61,384 bases of DNA, from positions 1 to 61,384 of the forward strand of contig CAJQKF010000017.1 of NCBI GenBank assembly GCA_905478855.1. The letters run 5' to 3'. Shown here piece after piece: positions 19,217 through 29,355 of the stretch; position 1 is the first letter of the stretch, and each line of letters starts with the position of its first letter. The position numbers and the translations under genes were made by a program. The notes under the pieces were generated by a model. It was given only the letters and a program-made list of their open reading frames with translations, had not been told where the DNA came from and did not search any database. This DNA is from an uncultured Gammaproteobacteria bacterium (GTDB taxonomy: Bacteria; Pseudomonadota; Gammaproteobacteria; Arenicellales; CAJQKF01).

Positions 19217-20198
19217 GCCGATTCAAGTAGGGGCTTATCCAACCCTTTTTCATTGTTCTTATTAGTTCTTTACTGGAAACTAAACGCATATATTGGTTAA
19301 GTTTTCTTTTTGAAAACGCGCTTCTCAGGCCACACAGTGCATCCCATTTAGCTTTTAAAATAACACGCGATTGACCGCGAATACAAAACACAATAATGGA
19401 GACGATATTCAGCAAAAGATGTTGTGGAAGATACATCCAAAAATATTTGCCGGGCATGTTTTGCACGTAGGTCCACACCAGATTTCTATGGCCATAATAG
19501 ATCGAAAAATCACTATGACGTCCGGTCGTACCAGAACCTGCATGTTGGACGATAGCATCCGGTATATACCAAAACTTACTACCGCGATTACGTAAGCGAA
19601 AGCCTAAATCTATATCTTCCGAATAACAAAAATAGTCTTCATCAAACCCTAATAGATCGGTTAGTGATTTTCTTGGATATAGCGATGCTGCTGCGCAGGC
19701 GGAGAAAATTTCCGACTCGGTGTTAGCAGCACTACCTACCTTTCGACCATTGTCGCGTCGCCAGTACAAGCCGTTAACGTGATAACTATCCCCTGTTCCA
19801 TCTACCGACTTAGGGTCCATTTCAAGCATTTTACTACCGTAACAATCGATCGTATTGTGACGCTGTGTCGCGGCTAAAAGATTCTTCAACCAGTCTTTAT
19901 CGGGTAAAGTATCAGGGTTAAGCAATGCTATATAGTCGTAAGTTAGCAGGTAAGAAAGCGCTATATTGTTTCCCCTGGCAAATCCTGTGTTGACTTCCAG
20001 TGGTATTAACTGTATCCAATCAGGTCTGTTTTCCATAACAGATTCTGATGAATCTGTGCTGGCATTATCGACAACAATTAGTCGTTCGGGAACCCGTGTT
20101 TGATGTTCCATTGCATCCAAACACTCCTTTAAATAGGTTCCTGAGTTGTAATTGACAATAATTACAGCTGTCTTTAGATAAGATGTGCCGTCGCTCAA
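19209..20198 (-). CDS. GT2 family glycosyltransferase
   Basis: The 329-residue cytoplasmic-face transferase has the GT-A start TAVIIVNYNSGTYL, the DNASTDSS loop, a metal-binding NPDT near 94-97 and the catalytic SEDIDLGFRLR near 203. These match the WbbL/RfbF rhamnosyltransferase-like branch of GT2, though the donor cannot be read from sequence. The C-terminal part has one hydrophobic stretch (about 262-280) that probably lies on the membrane. It overlaps its neighbours by 8 nt and 4 nt, so translation is likely coupled. Confidence 0.88.
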   Translation of the reverse strand: MSDGTSYLKTAVIIVNYNSGTYLKECLDAMEHQTRVPERLIVVDNASTDSSESVMENRPDWIQLIPLEVNTGFARGNNIALSYLLTYDYIALLNPDTLPDKDWLKNLLAATQRHNTIDCYGSKMLEMDPKSVDGTGDSYHVNGLYWRRDNGRKVGSAANTESEIFSACAAASLYPRKSLTDLLGFDEDYFCYSEDIDLGFRLRNRGSKFWYIPDAIVQHAGSGTTGRHSDFSIYYGHRNLVWTYVQNMPGKYFWMYLPQHLLLNIVSIIVFCIRGQSRVILKAKWDALCGLRSAFSKRKLNQYMRLVSSKELIRTMKKGWISPYLNRHE

Positions 20199-21232
20199 TC
20201 AGCGGGTTCCGATTGAATTAATTCGCGAATCGAATAGGTAGGCTTATTCTGGGATTCGAAATACGTGCGAGTTTGCATCTCCGCGAGTAAGCCAACGGTA
20301 ATAAATTGCAGACCAATAAAGATAAGTAGGATTGCAAACAGTAATAATGGGCGGTCTCCTAATGCAATATTGAAGAAAATGCGTTCCATCGTTAGCCACA
20401 GCGCAAGTAGCGTTCCAGAAACGCCGGAAATCATGCCAATCGAGCCAAACAGTTGAATCGGTCGAGCGGAGTAACTCAGCAAGAACTTTACAGTCATTAA
20501 ATCCAGAATAACCCGAAAAGTTCGTGAAATGCCATACTTTGAAATCCCTGCAGTACGTGCTCGATGATTTACCTTTACCTCGGCTATTCGAACACCTACC
20601 CAACTGGCGATTGCAGGTATAAATCGGTGCATTTCACCATATAGTTTTATTTGCTTAGCGACTTCACAACGCAACACCTTCAGAGTGCAACCGTAATCGT
20701 TAAGTTTTACATCGGTTGTCGATGAAATTATCTTGTTGGCAATAATTGATGGTAATCGACGAAATAAGAATCCATCTTGACGCTGATGTCGCCACCCGCA
20801 TACCATATCGAATCCGTCATCGAGCTTTCGCATCATCGCCGGTATGTCTGCAGGATCGTTCTGACGGTCAGCATCAAGGGTTGCAACCACTTTACCTCTT
20901 GATAAATCTAAGCCAGCCGACATAGCAGCCGTTTGACCAAAATTTCGACGAAACACCGCCACACGAACATTTTGATCTTGAGACTGTATGTCTCTAAGTA
21001 CCGCCACGGAAGTGTCAGAACTACCGTCATCCACAAAAATAATTTCATGGGATATGCCGACAAGTGCTTCAACCAATTCCCGGTGCATCTCAATTAAGTT
21101 CTCTTCCTCATTGTAAACAGGCAGAACGACTGATAACTCAGGAATCGGGAGATGACTTAAGTCTTCCGATGAATAATGTGCTGAATGAGAATGTTGCACG
21201 GTCTTTAGTGACTCCGAATTGAGGTAATCCAC
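20195..21232 (-). CDS. GtrB/DPMS-like polyprenyl-phosphate glycosyltransferase (GT2 with two membrane helices)
   Basis: The 345-residue protein has a GT2 catalytic domain (about 30-245) with PVYNEEENL, FVDDGSSD, the metal-binding DADRQNDP, and the SKYG segment. Two C-terminal helices follow (about 262-282 and 294-315). This layout belongs to enzymes that load glucose, mannose or a related sugar on polyprenyl phosphate for periplasmic glycosylation (GtrB, ArnC, DPM synthase). No GtrA flippase or GtrC-type transferase is in the window. It overlaps the downstream-numbered WsaF-like gene by 28 nt. Confidence 0.87.
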   Translation of the reverse strand: MDYLNSESLKTVQHSHSAHYSSEDLSHLPIPELSVVLPVYNEEENLIEMHRELVEALVGISHEIIFVDDGSSDTSVAVLRDIQSQDQNVRVAVFRRNFGQTAAMSAGLDLSRGKVVATLDADRQNDPADIPAMMRKLDDGFDMVCGWRHQRQDGFLFRRLPSIIANKIISSTTDVKLNDYGCTLKVLRCEVAKQIKLYGEMHRFIPAIASWVGVRIAEVKVNHRARTAGISKYGISRTFRVILDLMTVKFLLSYSARPIQLFGSIGMISGVSGTLLALWLTMERIFFNIALGDRPLLLFAILLIFIGLQFITVGLLAEMQTRTYFESQNKPTYSIRELIQSEPAD

Positions 21233-22506
21233 TCATTTAACTTTGACATACGCCGATGATCCAACGCGTCTTCCCAGTTTCGAGCCCAGTTAACCTTTGA
21301 ACCTATGTATCGAGAAGATAAATCTGGTTCATATTTCACCGCAGCTGCGAGTTTGTTTGCCACTCCTTCAACAGAGGGAGCCGCTACATGCATATTAATC
21401 GATAATGCACGTAATTTATCTACCGTCTTGTTCATGCAGGTATTTGTAACAATCGGCATTCCCGCACATGCAAGTTCGAGTGGCAGCAGACTTGGATGTG
21501 GAGTGTACATCAGTGCGAGGCCTAGGTCATATTCAAGTAACGTAGATTTGTATTCGCTTAAACCAAACTTTCCCAACATTTCTAATTTTTTACCTTTTGG
21601 TAACGGAATATCTCCATGAGAAGACCCTATACCGTGGAATGACCAATTGCCCGAATCAAAAACACCGTCTTCAATGGCCTTAGATAACGCCAAAAACCCA
21701 GTTTCAAACATATTTCTTGCGGCGTGGGGTTCCGGTCGCGCATAAAAAAGTAATTTACGTTCTCGGGACGCACGTTTCTTAATTTCGGTTCGTTCAGGGT
21801 AATCGATAATTGCATTTTCGAAATATTCATAATGATCTGAGCGGTCTTCGACGGTATTATGCAACCAGCCTACATTGTTATTTTGAAAATATTCCTGCAA
21901 TAATTCTGTTGAATAAAATGCGCGGTGGGGAAATGCATAGCTTTCATTGGCCAGTGCATAGTACGAGCCCATCGGAAACGTGAATGGTTCATACTCCTGC
22001 ACCAGATAAATAAACTCTTGTGATCCGATCTCTTTCACTAGAGCATTGGCAATATAAGCTGACCACCATGTGGTCGCTATAATAACGTCGTTCGGAGAGA
22101 CTTCAATTCGATTATTTCTGTCGAAACAACATTCCACTTCAATTTTGTCGAATATGTCTTCAATTCCTTCATATTCCACGATATCCCGTTTCCATGAATC
22201 GATATCGCGAACGCATTGATCAACAGTGATAACTCTTACAGAGTGCCCTGCTTCAACTAGTTTTCGGGCTAGATGGAATTTTGCCATATAGCCGCCATAA
22301 AAACGGGCAAAATTTATCTCTGGTATTAAAATATTTACCCTAGATTTTGCGCTAGCGGATACGTTTACACTAAGCGGCGCAATCTTTGTTACCGGACGGC
22401 TTAAAACTTCAGCGTTATAATAGGTTTCCTGCAACCGTCGCATTAAGGATTTTGCAGGTACGCCAAGTCTAGAATTGGCTAATTTTACAAGCAACTTTGC
22501 AAGCAT
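21205..22506 (-). CDS. WsaF-like glycosyltransferase (GT4 fold)
   Basis: The 433-residue protein has a GT-B layout. The N-terminal domain carries VNILIPEINFARFYGGYMAK, close in style to the opening of WsaF, a rhamnosyltransferase of Geobacillus S-layer glycan synthesis. The C-terminal donor domain contains KLLFYARPEPHAARNMFE, the GIG turn, and ELACAGMPIVTN, a GT4-type nucleotide-sugar site. WsaF uses dTDP-rhamnose; RmlA and RmlB are encoded upstream here, but RmlC and RmlD are not in the window. The call rests on motif recall. Confidence 0.75.
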   Translation of the reverse strand: MLAKLLVKLANSRLGVPAKSLMRRLQETYYNAEVLSRPVTKIAPLSVNVSASAKSRVNILIPEINFARFYGGYMAKFHLARKLVEAGHSVRVITVDQCVRDIDSWKRDIVEYEGIEDIFDKIEVECCFDRNNRIEVSPNDVIIATTWWSAYIANALVKEIGSQEFIYLVQEYEPFTFPMGSYYALANESYAFPHRAFYSTELLQEYFQNNNVGWLHNTVEDRSDHYEYFENAIIDYPERTEIKKRASRERKLLFYARPEPHAARNMFETGFLALSKAIEDGVFDSGNWSFHGIGSSHGDIPLPKGKKLEMLGKFGLSEYKSTLLEYDLGLALMYTPHPSLLPLELACAGMPIVTNTCMNKTVDKLRALSINMHVAAPSVEGVANKLAAAVKYEPDLSSRYIGSKVNWARNWEDALDHRRMSKLNEWITSIRSH

Positions 22507-22527
22507 TTTCGATATCCGGTATGTTTA

Positions 22528-23934
22528 CTATTGGTTGATTCGCGGCTTTTGCTTTATACCTATTCGATACAAAAAGCGGCTGCTGATATATACCAGATAT
22601 GCACGAGCAAGTCTTAGTTCCGCGTGATTGGTTATCCGCTTAATTTTGCTTACGCTAAAATGCAAAATAAGTAGCTTCCAAATAGAGGACTGTCCTCCTT
22701 TGAATAGTGTAAGGCTGTTGTTAGCGTCTTTTATTCTTCTCGCTTTCAGGTTTGCACAGATTAGAGAAATTCTTCGACATTCGAACCAATAAATCGCCAA
22801 TGACGAGCCGATAAATCGACGCATTAAATTTCGCATATTAATTGGGTTAAGAAGCTGATACCAACGCCATGGAAAAGGTTTACTGTTGTCGACACTAAAA
22901 TCACAATGACCAATAATACTCCTGCCATATTGATAATAATCATATAGTGGTGAGTCAATGTAGCCTATCTTACCCCGTGCCAATGCCGCACAAGCCAGCC
23001 AATGATCATGGAATGAGTCGCCAATTTTTGCCGGGAATGGGAGTATAGTCTCGAGTAAATCTCTACGAAACATAGCAGCAGCTCCAGTAACCGTATTTGC
23101 CACGAGCATTAACTTTAAATTTTTGTATTCGTTTAGTCGATAACCCCAGTAGCTTTCGGACTGGGGTATACCTGATTCGTCTACAATCTTAAGGTCAGAA
23201 TATACTAGTTGGCACCCTTCTCGCATTTTTTTGCTTAGGGTTGATAGCTTATGGGGATACCAATAATCATCCTGGTCTGCCAGGGCAATATAACTGATAT
23301 GGTCAGGTACTCTGGCTAATGCGGTTTCGAAGTTCGAGTAAAAGCCCAGGTTGCTGGAGTTTCGAAAATAGTAGAATCGAGAATCGTTCTCCACTGTCTG
23401 TAGTATTAATTCGACGGATTCTGGGTTTGATCCATCGTCATTTATAATACAGATCCAGTCAGAACGGTCTTGATCAATAATTGAGGAAATTTGTCGAGCG
23501 AAAACATCTTTAGGCGGATTGTAAACGGCCATGCATATAGCAATAACTGAATCAGTATTTGGCAACACAGGTCCGTCTGGTTGTTGCCGTTCTATGTTGT
23601 AGTAATATTCATCTGAATAATCAGCACCGGCGATGCTAATACAGACATTGTGAATAAAGCCAATAGCTGCTTTGGGTAGATGAATTAAACCGGAAAAGCC
23701 AATCCACTTAACTATTTCAGATGTATTTTCGAGCCTGAGAGTACCCGGTATTGGTTCGCCTAACGTTATTGATTGAACAGCTCCTTTATCAATTGTAAAC
23801 GTTAAATCAGGAAAGCTATCGTCGGTTGAACGGAGCCATCCAGTGAATGAAACGATAAGTGCAGATTCGCCAATAATAGATGTTGGCATAGGTTCGAAAA
23901 ACTCTACTATCGAGTCACTTCGAACGCTAGACAT
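22528..23934 (-). CDS. GT2 family glycosyltransferase with an extra N-terminal beta-rich domain
   Basis: The 468-residue protein starts with about 120 beta-rich residues that I do not recognise. A GT2 domain (about 128-350) follows, with AICMAVYNPPKDVF, INDDGSNPESVE, and ADQDDYWYPHKL holding the metal-binding DxDD. This DQDDxW type occurs in rhamnosyl- and galactosyltransferases of capsule and O-antigen clusters. The basic C-terminal tail (about 370-468) may sit on the membrane. It shares one base with the 811-residue transferase gene. The N-terminal domain could bind glycan, by inference only. Confidence 0.82.
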   Translation of the reverse strand: MSSVRSDSIVEFFEPMPTSIIGESALIVSFTGWLRSTDDSFPDLTFTIDKGAVQSITLGEPIPGTLRLENTSEIVKWIGFSGLIHLPKAAIGFIHNVCISIAGADYSDEYYYNIERQQPDGPVLPNTDSVIAICMAVYNPPKDVFARQISSIIDQDRSDWICIINDDGSNPESVELILQTVENDSRFYYFRNSSNLGFYSNFETALARVPDHISYIALADQDDYWYPHKLSTLSKKMREGCQLVYSDLKIVDESGIPQSESYWGYRLNEYKNLKLMLVANTVTGAAAMFRRDLLETILPFPAKIGDSFHDHWLACAALARGKIGYIDSPLYDYYQYGRSIIGHCDFSVDNSKPFPWRWYQLLNPINMRNLMRRFIGSSLAIYWFECRRISLICANLKARRIKDANNSLTLFKGGQSSIWKLLILHFSVSKIKRITNHAELRLARAYLVYISSRFLYRIGIKQKPRINQ

Positions 23935-26369
23935 TAAATATTCCGAATCATGAAAGATTCGTTCTCAAGCGTTAAACTAGGATTATAAAATGGATCGCCT
24001 AATTCCAGGAAATTGCTATGAAGTTTCTTAAACGCGATTTTTTCCTGTTCGAAACGTTTACGTTTCTCCTCGGTAAAATCATATCCACGACTTGCCGACT
24101 CTAAATGATAAGCCTGAGCATAGGGAGTATATATATTCCAGTATCCGGCTTCTAAAACCCTTAGACAAAAATCTACGTCATTGCACGACACCGGAAAATC
24201 ATTTTCATTAAAACCTCCAACTTCCTCATAAACGGATCGATTGGTCATCATAAGTGCACCCGTTACGGCAGCTACGTTTTGTACAATTTGAATTCGATTC
24301 AGATAACCTTGTGCATGACAGGTAAAGTGTTTATGTCCATGTCCGGCATAACCATCAATACCGACAATAATTCCAGCATGTTGAATACGGTTATCAGGGT
24401 ACAATAATTTTCCACCCACAACTCCACAGTGAGAGGATTGAGCATGGCATAACATGGCTTCCATCCAGTCCCACGTTATAATCTGAATATCGTTATTTAG
24501 TAATACGATATAGTCACCGTAGGCTTGGCTAACTCCAAAATTTACGATTGCGGAGAAATTAAATGGCTCATCATAATCTACGAACCGAATTCGAGGGTTT
24601 CTGGAGAAAGTATCCATTAATTCAAATGTTAATGGTGATGTACTCTGATTATTTACGCCAACAATTTCATACTCTGTCCAGGTCGACTTAGATAAGATGC
24701 TATTTAGGCATTTCTCAAGCAATAGTGGTTCATCGCGAAAGGGAACAATAATCGATACAGATGGGTCATTTTTAATTCGTCGACGTGTGTAAAAAAAATG
24801 CGGTAAATTTCCATTTAGTATCTCGACCTCTTCCGCGCGGCGTTGCGACATAGTAGCCAACATTTTCTTAGTACGTTCGTGAATATAAGGTTTAGAGGCA
24901 ACCCGTAAACTGGTGGAGTTCTCGGACTGTCTCCAATGATACAAAACCTTTGGCACGTGTATGATCGTATTGGCGTGTTCGGTTAGACGTAGAACCAAAT
25001 CATAATCCTGACAACCATCGAATTCCGAGTTTAAAAGCCCCGACTTATCTAATAACTCACGTTCGACGACTAAGAAATGTGTGATGTAATTATGAGATAA
25101 CAATAAATCCGGTGAATAATCAGGTTTGAAGCTGGGATTGTGATATTGCCCATCAACGCTGATATAGTCTTCATCTGTATAGAGCATGTCGGCATCCCAG
25201 CCATTTATCGCTTCACAAACAAAGAATAAAGCGTCTTCATCCAGCACATCATCATGGTCCATAAATGCGATGAAATCACCCGTTGCCATTTCTATCGCTT
25301 TATTGGTCGCATCGGAAATATTGCCGCTTTTCTCACTGCGCACCATCCGTACGGCAGGATGTTGCAGTTGAGCGAGATAGGCAAGGGTTTGAGATTCAGT
25401 TGAACCATCGTCGCAGATACATAGCTCAAAATTTTCGTAGCGCTGGGCAAGAACAGATGTAACGGCTTCTTCCAACCACGCAACCGGTGTATTGTGAACT
25501 GGCATTACAATTGAAAATTTTGGTTTTTTATGAAACGCCGATATTTGCGTTGCCAGTTCAACGAAGCCAATTTTTCGTTGTTCGAGCGTCTGCCGATACT
25601 GCGCATAGGCTTCATCACGGGGGTTTGTATTTAGTGCGTTGTGTTTAAGAGTGCCCAAATCTGATATCCCACTGGAACCTTCAGAGTTACGCACCGGTTT
25701 GCGAGACCAGTTTAACAATCGCTGCTGAAGTCTTGGAAATTTAGATAACGTTTGCTCATATACTAGTTTTCGAGTGAATTCTGCAATTTTCCACACGCGT
25801 GAACTTTTAATAATTTGCAGTTCATTTTCTGCAGAATCAATGCGTCGTTGTAATAAATAATTTTGCTCAAGACTAGCCTCGGATTTGGTTAGTCGTTGTT
25901 CGGTATCTCGTATGGCATTAACGATATATTTTCTAAAACTCGCTAAATAACGATCATCCAACAAGAGTAGCCTAACCTCTACATGATAATCACGGCCTAA
26001 ACCTGGATCCTGATTCGGTAGCTTTATGGAGAAACTCGCATCATCCTCTTCGGCAATGAAATACGTGTAACCATTAATTTGAACTGTTCTCAATAGTTCA
26101 AACGACATAACGCCAAGATCGCGCCCGCCTGCACCTATAAAAACTAGTTCATGGGCATGCCCATTTTTCTCAACGCTGACGCGTATAGAAAGTAGTTGAA
26201 ATACGTACTGTCCCTGATGTGGAGTAACTTTTACCCCGCCTAAAATTGCACCATAGGTTTGTATATCACATGAGACATGGCATTCATCCATCCGCTCAGA
26301 GATTTCCAGGTACGAAGAGTCTTCAACGGACCATTCGCCTGATTTCTGATTCTGCCAACTAATTTGCAT
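23934..26369 (-). CDS. Large glycosyltransferase with two GT2 domains
   Basis: The 811-residue protein has four parts: a beta-rich N-terminal domain (about 1-150), a coiled coil (about 160-205), a first GT2 domain (about 285-520) with IVMPVHNTPVAWL, DDGSTE and MDHDDVLDEDA, and a second GT2 domain (about 545-790) with IIVPFRDEPLLL, NNDIQ and the catalytic NDVDFCLR. Such double transferases often add alternating or repeated sugars in ABC-exported O-antigens. It overlaps wzt by 11 nt. The coiled coil suggests assembly with itself or another protein and could act as a length-setting arm, which is speculation. Confidence 0.88.
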   Translation of the reverse strand: MQISWQNQKSGEWSVEDSSYLEISERMDECHVSCDIQTYGAILGGVKVTPHQGQYVFQLLSIRVSVEKNGHAHELVFIGAGGRDLGVMSFELLRTVQINGYTYFIAEEDDASFSIKLPNQDPGLGRDYHVEVRLLLLDDRYLASFRKYIVNAIRDTEQRLTKSEASLEQNYLLQRRIDSAENELQIIKSSRVWKIAEFTRKLVYEQTLSKFPRLQQRLLNWSRKPVRNSEGSSGISDLGTLKHNALNTNPRDEAYAQYRQTLEQRKIGFVELATQISAFHKKPKFSIVMPVHNTPVAWLEEAVTSVLAQRYENFELCICDDGSTESQTLAYLAQLQHPAVRMVRSEKSGNISDATNKAIEMATGDFIAFMDHDDVLDEDALFFVCEAINGWDADMLYTDEDYISVDGQYHNPSFKPDYSPDLLLSHNYITHFLVVERELLDKSGLLNSEFDGCQDYDLVLRLTEHANTIIHVPKVLYHWRQSENSTSLRVASKPYIHERTKKMLATMSQRRAEEVEILNGNLPHFFYTRRRIKNDPSVSIIVPFRDEPLLLEKCLNSILSKSTWTEYEIVGVNNQSTSPLTFELMDTFSRNPRIRFVDYDEPFNFSAIVNFGVSQAYGDYIVLLNNDIQIITWDWMEAMLCHAQSSHCGVVGGKLLYPDNRIQHAGIIVGIDGYAGHGHKHFTCHAQGYLNRIQIVQNVAAVTGALMMTNRSVYEEVGGFNENDFPVSCNDVDFCLRVLEAGYWNIYTPYAQAYHLESASRGYDFTEEKRKRFEQEKIAFKKLHSNFLELGDPFYNPSLTLENESFMIRNI

Positions 26370-27669
26370 CGGTTATCGATGTGCTCTTAACACGTGAAAT
26401 ATCAAGTCCGATATTAGAAATACCAAAGTCTTTTGCGTCCCCTTGGACTGTTACATGTATTAAATCATAGCGTCGGTCGATGGCTAAATTATCAACACTA
26501 TCGTCATCAACCGCGACACCTAAGGATATAAAATACTCCCCCGGTAACAAATTGTTTTTGAATGCAAAAGTGACTACATCAACTTGGTCTTTATTAACGC
26601 TAATATCGAAATTTTCTCTTAATCTCGTATTGGATCCAAAGACTGTAATTCCATCCACTGTTTTTATGGTTAAACCGTATATGATTTTACGTAGAGTGCA
26701 GTGATATCGAACATGCATACTGATAGATACACTATCGTCATTTTCTATATAGGATGGATTCTTCCTATTATTAGCGCTGAGTTCATAATTAACAATTTCT
26801 GCATTCCGATTTCCCCAACGGTACTCGGTTGAATTGTAACTCGGTTGATCTTCGCAAGTACTATTCAATAGATCATTTATAGAATCGTCAGAATTTTTCT
26901 GAATCGCTGTTTCTGGTCGAGTAAATAATGCATTTAAATAAGCATGCACTACATCTCTCGGTTCTCCCACAGCTTTAATATGTCCTCTCTCGATATAAAC
27001 AGCACGATGACAATGTGCTCTAATAAGCTCAGTTGCGTGGGTTACAAAAATGATGGTTACGCCTAAACGCTGCAATTCCTGGAAATGACGATAACACTTA
27101 CGCTGAAAACTAAGATCTCCTACCGACAATGCCTCATCTACAATGAGAATTTCGGGGTCCATATTTATGGCCGCAGCGAAAGCGAGTCTCACATACATTC
27201 CACTAGAGTAAGTTTTTACAGGGCGGTCAATATAATCGCCAATATCTGCAAAATCGATAACCAACTGCATTTTCTGGTCAACTACGGAACGCGGTATACC
27301 CATTACTGAAGAATTAAGGTAAACGTTTTCTCGGCCAGTAAATTCTGGATTAAAACCTGCTCCTAATTCAAGCAAAGCGGCGATTCTGCCAGTTGTTTTA
27401 ACTTCTCCACTTGTTTGATTTAACGTGCCACAAAGTATTTCCAGCAAAGTAGATTTACCAGAGCCATTGGGACCTATAAGTCCGATGGTTTCGCCTTTAT
27501 ATATTTTAAAAGATACATCTTGCAACGCGGCAAATGTTTTATGGCGTTTACGACTTCTGGGAAGTATTGTTTCAATTAAACGATCTACAGGACGAGCATA
27601 GAGTTTATAGTCTTTTGAAACTGAACTTATTTCAATCGAAGTCTCTTTTTCCTCAGAGTGCATCTGCAA
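26359..27669 (-). CDS. wzt: O-antigen ABC transporter ATP-binding protein Wzt with C-terminal carbohydrate-binding domain
   Basis: ATPase of the polysaccharide exporter. The 436 residues hold Walker A GPNGSGKST (66-74), the signature SSGMY (155-159) and Walker B ILIVDEA (174-180). Residues about 285-425 form the Wzt C-terminal beta-sandwich that, in E. coli O8/O9a and relatives, recognises the capped non-reducing end of the glycan before export. The presence of this tail predicts a capped or otherwise specific O-chain. It overlaps wzm by 17 nt. Confidence 0.95.
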   Translation of the reverse strand: MQMHSEEKETSIEISSVSKDYKLYARPVDRLIETILPRSRKRHKTFAALQDVSFKIYKGETIGLIGPNGSGKSTLLEILCGTLNQTSGEVKTTGRIAALLELGAGFNPEFTGRENVYLNSSVMGIPRSVVDQKMQLVIDFADIGDYIDRPVKTYSSGMYVRLAFAAAINMDPEILIVDEALSVGDLSFQRKCYRHFQELQRLGVTIIFVTHATELIRAHCHRAVYIERGHIKAVGEPRDVVHAYLNALFTRPETAIQKNSDDSINDLLNSTCEDQPSYNSTEYRWGNRNAEIVNYELSANNRKNPSYIENDDSVSISMHVRYHCTLRKIIYGLTIKTVDGITVFGSNTRLRENFDISVNKDQVDVVTFAFKNNLLPGEYFISLGVAVDDDSVDNLAIDRRYDLIHVTVQGDAKDFGISNIGLDISRVKSTSITDAN

Positions 27670-28492
27670 AACCTCGGCGCATTCGTTGAAATAACTTTAA
27701 TCCGACTACCGCTATACCTATTGCAATTACACTATAAATTAATAGTCCAAACCAATTTGGCTGAACACCGTCAATCACAACTTTACGTGTTTGTTCAACA
27801 ATAAATGCAATTGGGTTAATGTAAATAAAAGACTGTAAATTTGCAGGTAACGCGCTCACCGGATAAAAAATTGGCGCGAGAAATAATAATAAAGTAGATA
27901 GAACGCCGGTCAATTGAGCTAGGTCTCTGACGTACACGGATAATCCTCCGATTATCCAAACTAAACCAACACTAACAATAACAAGTGGTGCAAAAATTAA
28001 GGGTATGAGTAAAACGGTCCAATAAATGGTTCCTTTCACCAATAGTAAGAAAACTGTTAATACGAAAATACTAATTGTAGTTTGAAAAAGTGCTGTAAAA
28101 ACCGATATCCAGGCTAGACACTCCACTGGAAATACAATTTTCTTAACGTATTGTGCATTATTAACTATAGTGCCGGGAGCCCTGTTTAGACACTCTGACA
28201 ATAAGCCATGAACCACAATCCCGGTAAAAAGAAATAATGCAAAATCGGTATTACTGCCACCCTCACCCTGTTTAAAGCGAAACTGAAAAATAAACCCAAA
28301 TACTAATGTATAAACGGCTAGCATCAGTAACGGTATAACAAGAGACCACGCAATACCTGCAATAGAGCCCCGGTATCGACCAACGATACTTCTCTTAGTT
28401 AGTTGGAAAATGAGTACATGATGGGTTAATAAACTTTTAAGAACACCGGATTTATTTTGTGCTCTCGCTAAAAAGGAATTGGAGTCGCTCAT
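27653..28492 (-). CDS. wzm: O-antigen/polysaccharide ABC transporter permease Wzm
   Basis: The 279-residue membrane half of the Wzm-Wzt exporter carries undecaprenyl-linked glycan across the inner membrane. Six hydrophobic helices are visible, with the family's [13 protein letters not shown] cytoplasmic start and the [14 protein letters not shown] segment near the last helices. It lies between rmlA (4-nt overlap) and wzt (17-nt overlap), the usual permease-ATPase pair. Together with Wzt it implies the ABC-dependent route, since no Wzy or Wzx is seen. Confidence 0.95.
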   Translation of the reverse strand: MSDSNSFLARAQNKSGVLKSLLTHHVLIFQLTKRSIVGRYRGSIAGIAWSLVIPLLMLAVYTLVFGFIFQFRFKQGEGGSNTDFALFLFTGIVVHGLLSECLNRAPGTIVNNAQYVKKIVFPVECLAWISVFTALFQTTISIFVLTVFLLLVKGTIYWTVLLIPLIFAPLVIVSVGLVWIIGGLSVYVRDLAQLTGVLSTLLLFLAPIFYPVSALPANLQSFIYINPIAFIVEQTRKVVIDGVQPNWFGLLIYSVIAIGIAVVGLKLFQRMRRGFADAL

Positions 28493-29355
28493 TCGTCGGA
28501 AATTGCTCTTAAATAAGCACCGTACGTGCTTTTTCCATAGCTGTTTGCTATTTTTGAAAATTGCTCGTGATCGATGAAATCATTGCGAAACGCTATTTCT
28601 TCAGGACAGCAAACTTTCTGTCCCTGACGATTTTCTATCGCTTCAATAAAATTTGATGCTTGTAACAACGACTCATGGGTACCGGTATCGAGCCAGGCCA
28701 TTCCACGCCCAAGTACTTCTACGGTAAGTTGATTCTTTTCCAGATATAAACGATTAATATCTGTTATTTCAAGTTCACCACGATCCGATGGTTTTAAGTC
28801 CCTGGCAAAGTCAACAACCTGATTATCATAAAAATATAGGCCTGTTACCGCGAACCGACTTTTTGGCTGACTTGGTTTTTCTTCAAGGGATAGTGCTTTA
28901 TCATTTTCATCAAATTCAACAACACCATATCGCTCGGGATCGGTTACACCGTACGCAAAGACCTTCGCTCCTTTTGTTAACGTAGCCGCCGATTTCAAGA
29001 TCCCTGATAAGCCATGGCCATGAAAAACATTATCTCCAAGTACTAATGCACACGGGGCGTTACCAATAAATTCAGATCCCAATATGAAAGCCTGTGCGAG
29101 TCCATCTGGTGAGGGCTGAACGACGTAGGAAATTTGAACACCCCATTGTTTGCCATCTCCCAGAAGTTGCTGAAAACGGGGGGTGTCTTCAGGCGTGGAA
29201 ATAAGTAAAATTTCACGAATACCCGCGAGCATTAAAACTGACAACGGGTAATAAACCATAGGTTTGTCGTAGACCGGTAGCAGTTGCTTTGAAACAACAT
29301 TGGTTACTGGCGACAATCGTGTTCCAGAACCACCTGCAAGAATAATACCTTTCAT
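28489..29355 (-). CDS. rmlA: Glucose-1-phosphate thymidylyltransferase
   Basis: Makes dTDP-glucose from dTTP and glucose-1-phosphate, the entry step to dTDP-deoxysugars. The 288-residue protein has [12 protein letters not shown] (8-19), [26 protein letters not shown] and the EEKPSQPKS loop. The C-terminal part is of the long RmlA type. It shares one base with rmlB, so the two are translationally coupled. RmlC and RmlD genes are not in the window. Confidence 0.97.
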   Translation of the reverse strand: MKGIILAGGSGTRLSPVTNVVSKQLLPVYDKPMVYYPLSVLMLAGIREILLISTPEDTPRFQQLLGDGKQWGVQISYVVQPSPDGLAQAFILGSEFIGNAPCALVLGDNVFHGHGLSGILKSAATLTKGAKVFAYGVTDPERYGVVEFDENDKALSLEEKPSQPKSRFAVTGLYFYDNQVVDFARDLKPSDRGELEITDINRLYLEKNQLTVEVLGRGMAWLDTGTHESLLQASNFIEAIENRQGQKVCCPEEIAFRNDFIDHEQFSKIANSYGKSTYGAYLRAISDE

